Shown here: one piece after another, positions 58,294 to 64,000 of the stretch
Layout: each line of letters begins with the position of its first letter
How positions within the stretch are numbered: the first letter of the stretch is position 1
DNA from: Dryocosmus kuriphilus
Taxonomy: Eukaryota; Arthropoda; Insecta; Hymenoptera; Cynipidae
DNA: 64,000 bases
NCBI GenBank assembly: GCA_038277395.1
Contig: CM076193.1
Location: 68,354,677 to 68,418,676, forward strand
Reading direction: 5' to 3'
Notes under the pieces: generated by a model
Database searches by the model: none
Seen by the model: the letters and a program-made list of their open reading frames with translations, nothing else
Told to the model about the DNA's origin: nothing
Made by a program: the position numbers and the translations under genes

Positions 58294-59457
58294 ACAGGAG
58301 TTATTAAAAGGCTGGAGAGAAATTTCCGTCGGAACATTCGGTAGGAGCAAAATATTATCCTAACAAAATTAATTAAATTTCGATCACGCAATTTGAGAAC
58401 ACATACATACGGGATAAACACAGCTCCGCACGTGACAAGTGTTGTGACAATACACCGACATCGAAGTAATTACGAGTATTCACCCAATGGATCATTAATT
58501 ACGCGATAAATTGGAGATATTTTCATTGTAGACTAATCGAAAGCAGCACAGCCAAACAAAATCAATTATAGATAAGCGATAATTGAAATAAAAGCAAAAC
58601 ATTTAATTTCGAAAGCGAAGTAAATAGCGAACGAATATAAAATTAGAATCCGACAATAAGATTTTAAGAAGGTACTCTGGTCTTGAAAATTGAAAATGGA
58701 ACCAGAACCAAAGTACGAGAAAATTTATAAATAAATAAAATTGTAGGAAAATCACTTTGTCTCGAAAATTATAATAAGAAGAGAATTAAAAGCCTAAAAA
58801 GAATCAAGAACATTCATAAATAAATTAATTCTCTAAAAAGAACTTTTATCCAGAAAATTGAAAATAGATTCAAAACAAAGTTAAGAAAATCTACCAATGA
58901 ATAAACTTTCATGAAAATCTTGTGGTAAAAAAAAATCTTAATGGGATTAAAATTACAATTATAAATAAATTCATAAAAGGATAAACTGTCCTGAAAATCT
59001 TTTATTCTCTAAAATCAAGAAAGACATTAAAATAAAACTAGGAAAATGTCCAAATAAATGAACTTGTGGTCTCAAAAATCTAAAATAAGATTAAAAACAC
59101 AATTAGGAGTAAACCTGGAAAAAGATAAATTTGCCGGAAAATTCCGTAGTTTTAAAATTAAAAATAAGATTAAGAATATAATCATAGGGAAATTTGTAGA
59201 AGAGCCCATTTTCAAAGAAATCTCTGGATTTCTAAAAATTAAGAATAGGATCAAATACAAAATAATCAGAAAAATATTAACAAATAATAATTAAAACCTA
59301 AAAAATTAAAAAATGGATAGCAAGGAGAACAATAAATAGGTGCCTCCAAAAAGGTATCTGCTAACATAAAACTGTCAAAATCGGTCCTACAAGGATCTCC
59401 GAATAACACATTCGAACCTAATGTAGACCTTGAGGAAGCAGACATGGAATTTCTCAA
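58294..59457 (+). other. A-rich leader with ~80-bp degenerate repeats
   Basis: From about 58660 to 59290, units of the type CTGAAAATCT...AAAATTAAAAATAAGATTAAAA...GGAAAATYTACAAATAAAT recur at roughly 80-bp intervals (about seven). No conserved ORF. Confidence 0.6.
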
Positions 59458-60710
59458 TTGTACGAAAGTCACGAGGAGCAGCACAATCCTCAAACTCTTG
59501 GCGATTCGAGAGCTGCTGGTTGTGAAATAGAAGCAAATCTCGAATTAAATTTCATAGGCGAAAGACTTGCTAGAGAAATTGAAATGGATTCACTACCGCG
59601 GGAGATTGAAATCAAAGATATGGATGACGAATTGAAAGCTTTACTGATACACATTCAAAAGGTACAGGATAGCTTGAATCAGACAATAAGAAATCAAAAC
59701 AAAATGGTAGGTATTGTCCACAAAAATCGGAACTTGTCGGTAAAAGCTCAGACGAATCTAGAAAATAAGGTAGGCTTAATCGCAGGAAATCTTGTAAAGA
59801 AAATCGACGATCAATACGATCAGCGAAAACAAAGATGTGAGGTACATGCCTCATACCTAGAAGAGAGCATAATTGATGTTGAAAAGAAAGTTGATACATT
59901 AAGGCGAGTAACCGAAGAATGCAAGTCAACCATGGCGATGGCATATTTGCCAATATGCAAAATCAAAGGCGTTTGAAGGAACTCGAGGAAAATCAAAGTA
60001 TATTAGAATCGAGAATCGATAGAAACATAGGGACGACAAATATAAAGCTTCCGTGACTTAAGAATTATCCAATAACAAAATTCTCAGTGTCCGGTCGGGA
60101 GTGACCAATGATGTTTCTGAATGACTTAGATATATATGTAAGGGCAGCAGATATGAGGAAAAATGACTTTCTCTTCATGATACAAATATGTCTGTTAGGA
60201 ACAGCCAGAGAGTAGTGGGAAATGGCCCGCGACGACATTAGAGATGACATATTCTCTTTTCGTCAAAATATTATAAACAAATATTGGAAACAAGATAGAA
60301 GATTTGAGATCGACAAGAATTTAAAATATGGATATTTTATACCAGGAAAACTTACCAGCTCACAATACGCGATAAAAATGACTAATTAGGCAAGGGAATC
60401 AATTCCATCACCTTCTGAATCGGATATCCGGATCGTGGAAACCCACAAGGATATCAAAATCGAAATTTTGAGAGCGATCGTCAAAGGTCAAGTTACGAGA
60501 ATAACGAACCACCATGGAAAAATTCGAGCTACCGCCATCAAGGGTATCAAGGCTATCCATACAACCATAATCAAAATATAAAAATAGAGGCATCGGCCTC
60601 AAAATTTCGAGAATGCTAATAGCCAATGGTCCGGGGGGCAAAATCATTTACAGACAAATAGCTACACGGGAACCGTTCCGAAATATTACAACGGAAACGT
60701 GGAAAATGGT
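59458..60710 (+). pseudogene. gag of second Gypsy-like element, broken
   Basis: 59458-59976 is a 172-residue frame with a long heptad-like helical region (ALLIHIQKVQDSLNQTIRNQ ... LENKVGLIAGNLVKKI), probably coiled coil. After frame changes the capsid-like block reads PMMFLNDLDIYVRAADMRKN, FMIQICLLGTARE-stop-WEMA, IFSFRQNIINKYWKQDRRFE (60113-60310), matching the FLN-L...CL-G-A--WW...F---F---YW signature of Gypsy capsids. A Tyr/Gly/Gln-rich tail (HQGYQGYPYNHNQN, about 60538-60580) follows. Stops at about 60055 and 60213 and frameshifts inactivate it. The mariner begins six bases after NVENGIY. Confidence 0.7.
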
Positions 60711-60744
60711 ATATACGAGGTGTGTCCGAAAACTATCCGACTGG

Positions 60745-62584
60745 CGTTCATATCTCCGCATTGGTGCTATTTTTCGTCATCCGGGCCGTGGCATCCTTCG
60801 AAGTAGTCCCCATTTGATTGAGTCACATGCTCCCAGCGGTGCTTCCACATCTTAAAGCCGTCATCGAACGCAGATTTTTGAATGGCCTTCAGCTCGCGCG
60901 TCGCATTACTCTGAATCTTCTCGATGTCGTCGAACCGCTTTCATTTGAGCGCCATTTTCAATTTTGGGAACAACCGAAAGTCGCAGGGAGCTATGTCGGG
61001 ACTGTACGGAGGCTGGCAAAGCTGTACAATCTTGTGTTTCGCCAAAAATTGCTGCACAAGGTTCGATGAATGCGCTGGCGCGTTATCGTGGTGAGGAAGC
61101 CAATCACCGCTTGACAAGAAACTTTTCAGAAATTCAACGTAATATTCTTTGTTGATCGTCTAACCTACTGGAGAAAATTCGTACTGCGCAACACCCTCAC
61201 AACCCTCCCTGGGGATTACATGACCTTGTAGTTGGTGAGAAGGCTTAGGAGTCTAACCGGACGAGCGACCTAGAGCAGGTGAACCACAGGGACTGTATCG
61301 CGAGATACGGCTGCTCTGGGGGAACTGGGGGTATCTGGTCTGCGTAATTCTGACCAAGAAGCGATCCTTCCAGGAGGTAATGGCAAAGCCTCCTGGAATA
61401 TCAAGGGCGCGAGTCCTCATGCTCCCAAGCTAAAATGTGATCGCCGTGTCGAAAGCTGAATAGCACCAGGGTTACCAAATCCTTGAATGCTCCAGTTTGC
61501 CCCCTCAATTGAGACGGGCATGGCGGAGTTTAAAGGAGGTGTCGAAACGGAGACTTAGGGATACCAGGTCGAATCCCTTAGTATTCAGACCCTTTCCTTG
61601 TAAGCAGGGTTCTGCAGGGAGCAATCCTTTAAATCCTCAGCTTCTCACGTGGGGCCCAATATGGCCAACACAGAAAACACAAGTAATAAAATGAGGGTCC
61701 CTCTCAGGGGACTTTATTTATTTATTTAGTTAAACCATCGCCAAAAGGGAACGGCCCCAAAGGAATCGGCTCCTAAGTAGCGAAGGAAAGAACTCCGGGC
61801 AGCCAGGGCTCCACACAAAGGGTCTTGGAACAACGGACTTCATCTGCAACCGCTCCTCATGCTCGTCATGTGGGTGGGAGGAGAAGGGGCTCTAGGAGTC
61901 CCACACTCAGTCCGTCAAAAGGATTTCCACCTCCTCCTCCGCCAAACAAAAAAAAACACACCCCTCAAAATCGAAAAAAATAATCAGCATTGACTTAACA
62001 TGGCTCCGACTTTGACGTGCTTTTTTCGGCCGTGGCTCGTCTGGACGCTTCTACTGTGAAGACTGTTGTTTAGTTTCAGGATCTTAACCATAAACCCATG
62101 ATTCGTCACCAGTAATAACCTTCTTAAGGACATTTTCATCATCACTTACCATTTCCAAGTTGTGCTGAGCGATTTCAGAGCGAAGCTCTTTCTGCTCGGT
62201 CGTGACCAATTTCGGCATGAATTTCGCATACATGCGATTCATTCTCAAAATCTTGTTCAAAATTTCCCAAACAGTACTTTTCGGTATTCCCAGATCATTT
62301 TCTACTTCACGAACAGTTAATCGACGATCACCTTCAATCGCAAGTCGCACACGCTCGATGTTTTTCGGTGTTGTTTTCAGCAGAGGTCAGCCAGAACGAG
62401 GGTCACTGTCAACAGATATGGGGCCATTTTTAAACCACCCGTACCACTCCTTTATATGTGTTATGCTCATACTTTTGTCCCCAAAGGCCTTCTGTATCAT
62501 TTCAACAGTCTCTGTACAACTCTTGCCGAGATCGAAACAAAACTTGATGCAGATTCGTAGATCCCTTCTTTCTGTCATTTTCAA
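60745..62584 (-). pseudogene. mariner transposase (DD34D), interrupted
   Basis: Starts MTERRDLRICIKFCFDLGKS (first helix-turn-helix; CIKFCFDLGKS), then ITHIKEWYGWFKNG, a stop for the Trp after PRSG (about 62390), RRLTVREVENDLGIPKSTVW (second HTH), ITGDESWVYG (first Asp, about 62100), MLIIFFDFEG, the nested insertion, EFSPVG-stop-TINKEYYVEF, LPHHDNAPAH (second Asp, about 61095) and PPYSPDIAPCDFRLF (third Asp). There are exactly 34 residues between the second and third Asp. Stops after PVG, after KMALK, and the W-to-stop change, plus the 758-bp insertion, inactivate it. It would cut and paste at TA. Confidence 0.93.
61200..61957 (+). mobile_element. 758-bp A-tailed retroelement inside the mariner
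   Basis: GC-rich insert starting CAACCCTCCCTGGGGATTAC and ending in an A-rich tail (AAACAAAAAAAAAC). Imperfect target duplication ACACCC(C)TCA at 61191-61199 and 61958-61967. No RT. A weak frame reads QRVLEQRTSS-like sequence but no domain. Probably a truncated or internally deleted non-LTR element, or a SINE-like derivative of one. GGTCCCTCTCAGGGGACTTTATTTATTTATTT (in parts) near 61690 looks like an old 3' end. Confidence 0.75.
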
Positions 62585-62786
62585 CAGTACACAAATGCTA
62601 CGAACGGAAAAAGCACGTTGGCCATAAGCACACGCTGCACACGACCCAAGGCGTCTGGCCGGTAACTACGGCATTCAGGGAGTTTGCGAGGACCTACTGG
62701 TTACGCTCATACCCCGCAGAGGCCGCTGGAGCGCTCTGGCGCGAAGATATGAACGCAGGTCGGATAGTTTTCGGACACACCTTGTA

Positions 62787-64000
62787 TATGCGTCCATGAT
62801 TTTTGTTTGGACTAAATTTCTCAGTTTACGAAATTCAGCTTTGATATCTATATTTTTCGTTCTTTTAGCTAATCTTCATTTGTTATCGCGTTTTTTTATC
62901 AAATTTTTTATTTTGGGATAGATCCAAGAAGAAAATTTTTTAGCTTGTACAAAATGAAAGGGAGCGAATTTATTGAATGCTGAAAATAAAAATGAAGTTA
63001 ATTTTCAACTTTTCTGTTAATATCCTCCTCAGCATACAAGTTTTTCCAATCGTAGGTCAGAAGGTGCTCACAGAAGTCGAACTCATTTATGTTTGACAGG
63101 TTGCCACATGGAAATTAAGTTTGTAATAGGAGGTGGATTGTGTGCAAATCAGTATTGAAGAATCGATTTCATACGATATCGAGGATAGCTTTAAAATGCA
63201 TACAGTTACACGGAACAAAAATGAAACAGGTGGCCCTTGCAAGTCAATTTCCAAAAATATTAATAATAAAATATCCTCATTTCAAGGAAATGAGACACCT
63301 AGTCTGGACAATATTGATGTGCTAGGTGAAATTAAATAAATTTATGATTAGAGAGAAGTAAAAAATACTATTATATACTATATCAAAGCGGGCGACTATA
63401 TCCCAAAGTCTGAGAAGCCCAAAATGAGAAATTATGAGCAAATACAAGGTCATAACTACGTCTTTGTATGTAGACGAATTATTCAAGGGAAATAAAATAG
63501 GGCTACCGCAACCGTCTAGCAGACACAATCAAACTAACAGTATGCAGCGCATTCATCTATGGAATCATGAATCTTCATTTTGTGACAAAAATAACTGTTT
63601 GAGGACAAAGAATAAAAAGATGGATTGGGAAAAAGTGGATGGAACCTCCTGCTAAGCCTCTAGACATCTTACCTATAAAACAAAGTAAGTGGAGAAGACA
63701 CCAAGTAAGACCTGCGGACCGCTTTTACAACGTGAAACAACTCAAGAAACAACAAAAAGAGGGATTCTTTTAAATAGATCTTCAAGCAGGAGAAATCTGC
63801 GTTCAGGCTCTGACCAATAGGGAAAACGAAACATTTTACCATACGCTCTACGTTATTGTAAGAGAGGGAATGGAAATGGTATCAGATTAAAGCAGGATTT
63901 ATTTAAGCGTAGTTCGAAATTATACCCGAAAATGTAAATAATATACCAATATGAAAAAACTTAGGAAATAAGTTACGTCAAGAAAGAAAAAGAAAAGCAA
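62787..64000. other. continuation of the second Gypsy-like element, unassigned
   Basis: No RT, protease or integrase motif can be read. Short frames at 63133-63339 (SISYDIEDSFKMHTVTRNKN) and 63434-63655 have no family I recognise. The sequence at 63690-63880 (LQAGEICVQALTNRENETFY in one frame) may be coding relic. Confidence 0.35.

Larger units (their letters stand above)
60716..62784 (-). mobile_element. mariner (Tc1/mariner) transposon with nested insert, 2,069 bp
   Basis: Terminal inverted repeats C(G/A)AGGTGTGTCCGAAAACTATC at 60716 and 62784 are flanked by TA (60714-60715 and 62785-62786). The transposase is on the minus strand. Removing the insert at 61200-61957 leaves ~1.3 kb, the normal mariner length. 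Confidence 0.95.
56619..64000 (+). mobile_element. second Gypsy-like element, 5' part, interrupted and running off the window
   Basis: A putative 5' LTR, a primer-binding-site-like sequence at 58276, an A-rich leader with degenerate repeats and a gag region are in the expected order. A mariner sits in gag at 60716. No RT is in the window. The left edge is where the flanking inverted repeat ends (TGAAACGG at 56619); TGTGGG at 56658 is an alternative LTR start. Confidence 0.6.

Overview
This window looks like a repeat-rich, gene-poor stretch of an arthropod nuclear genome. It is AT-rich, and nearly everything recognisable is a transposable element, a remnant of one, or a tandem repeat. The families present (Ty3/Gypsy LTR elements, R1-clade non-LTR elements, a second APE-type LINE, a Penelope-like fragment, a mariner, a P-like THAP element, foldback MITEs and tRNA-derived SINEs), together with a primer site matching insect tRNA-Lys, point to an insect. 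A repeat-rich hymenopteran is my best guess, but the sequence does not prove the order. No intact host gene is certain. The only candidate is a small secreted-protein-like locus at 55986-56456 (-).

Layout, left part. 1-2100 is a ~285-bp satellite. 3725-4640 is a 49-bp minisatellite. 8418-9658 is a P-like element with long terminal inverted repeats, a perfect 8-bp target duplication and a THAP-domain relic. 9724-10351 is an almost perfect foldback with TTAA ends. A GC-rich island lies at 12640-13380 and a Penelope-like RT relic at 15032-15443. Further inverted-repeat elements lie at 17229-19960 and 20384-21065.

Middle. 21553-30634 is a large old palindrome with arms of about 3.5 kb. Its outer ends are built of tRNA-like modules, and each arm carries the C-terminal remnant of the same unidentified acidic protein pointing outward. 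Its centre was hit by an R1-clade LINE that has ORF1 and the 3' UTR but no ORF2. A second ORF1-only copy of that family lies at 32690-33868 (-).

Right part. From 35.6 kb on there is a mosaic of degenerate long tandem repeats. These took three clean insertions, each datable by its target duplication: a SINE (36752-37070), a complete 10.06-kb Gypsy element (39192-49255, LTRs, tRNA-Lys primer site, gag-PR-RT-RH-IN, G-rich polypurine tract) and a full-length LINE (49938-55000, -). The SINE and the LINE end in nearly the same ~35-nt tail, so the LINE probably mobilised the SINE. From ~56.6 kb to the window edge is a second Gypsy-like element. Its gag region is interrupted by a mariner (60716-62784), which is itself interrupted by a 758-bp A-tailed retroelement.

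All large coding regions carry stops or frameshifts, so the window records nested insertion and decay rather than an active gene cluster. Coordinates of elements with target duplications are exact by eye; the others are approximate.
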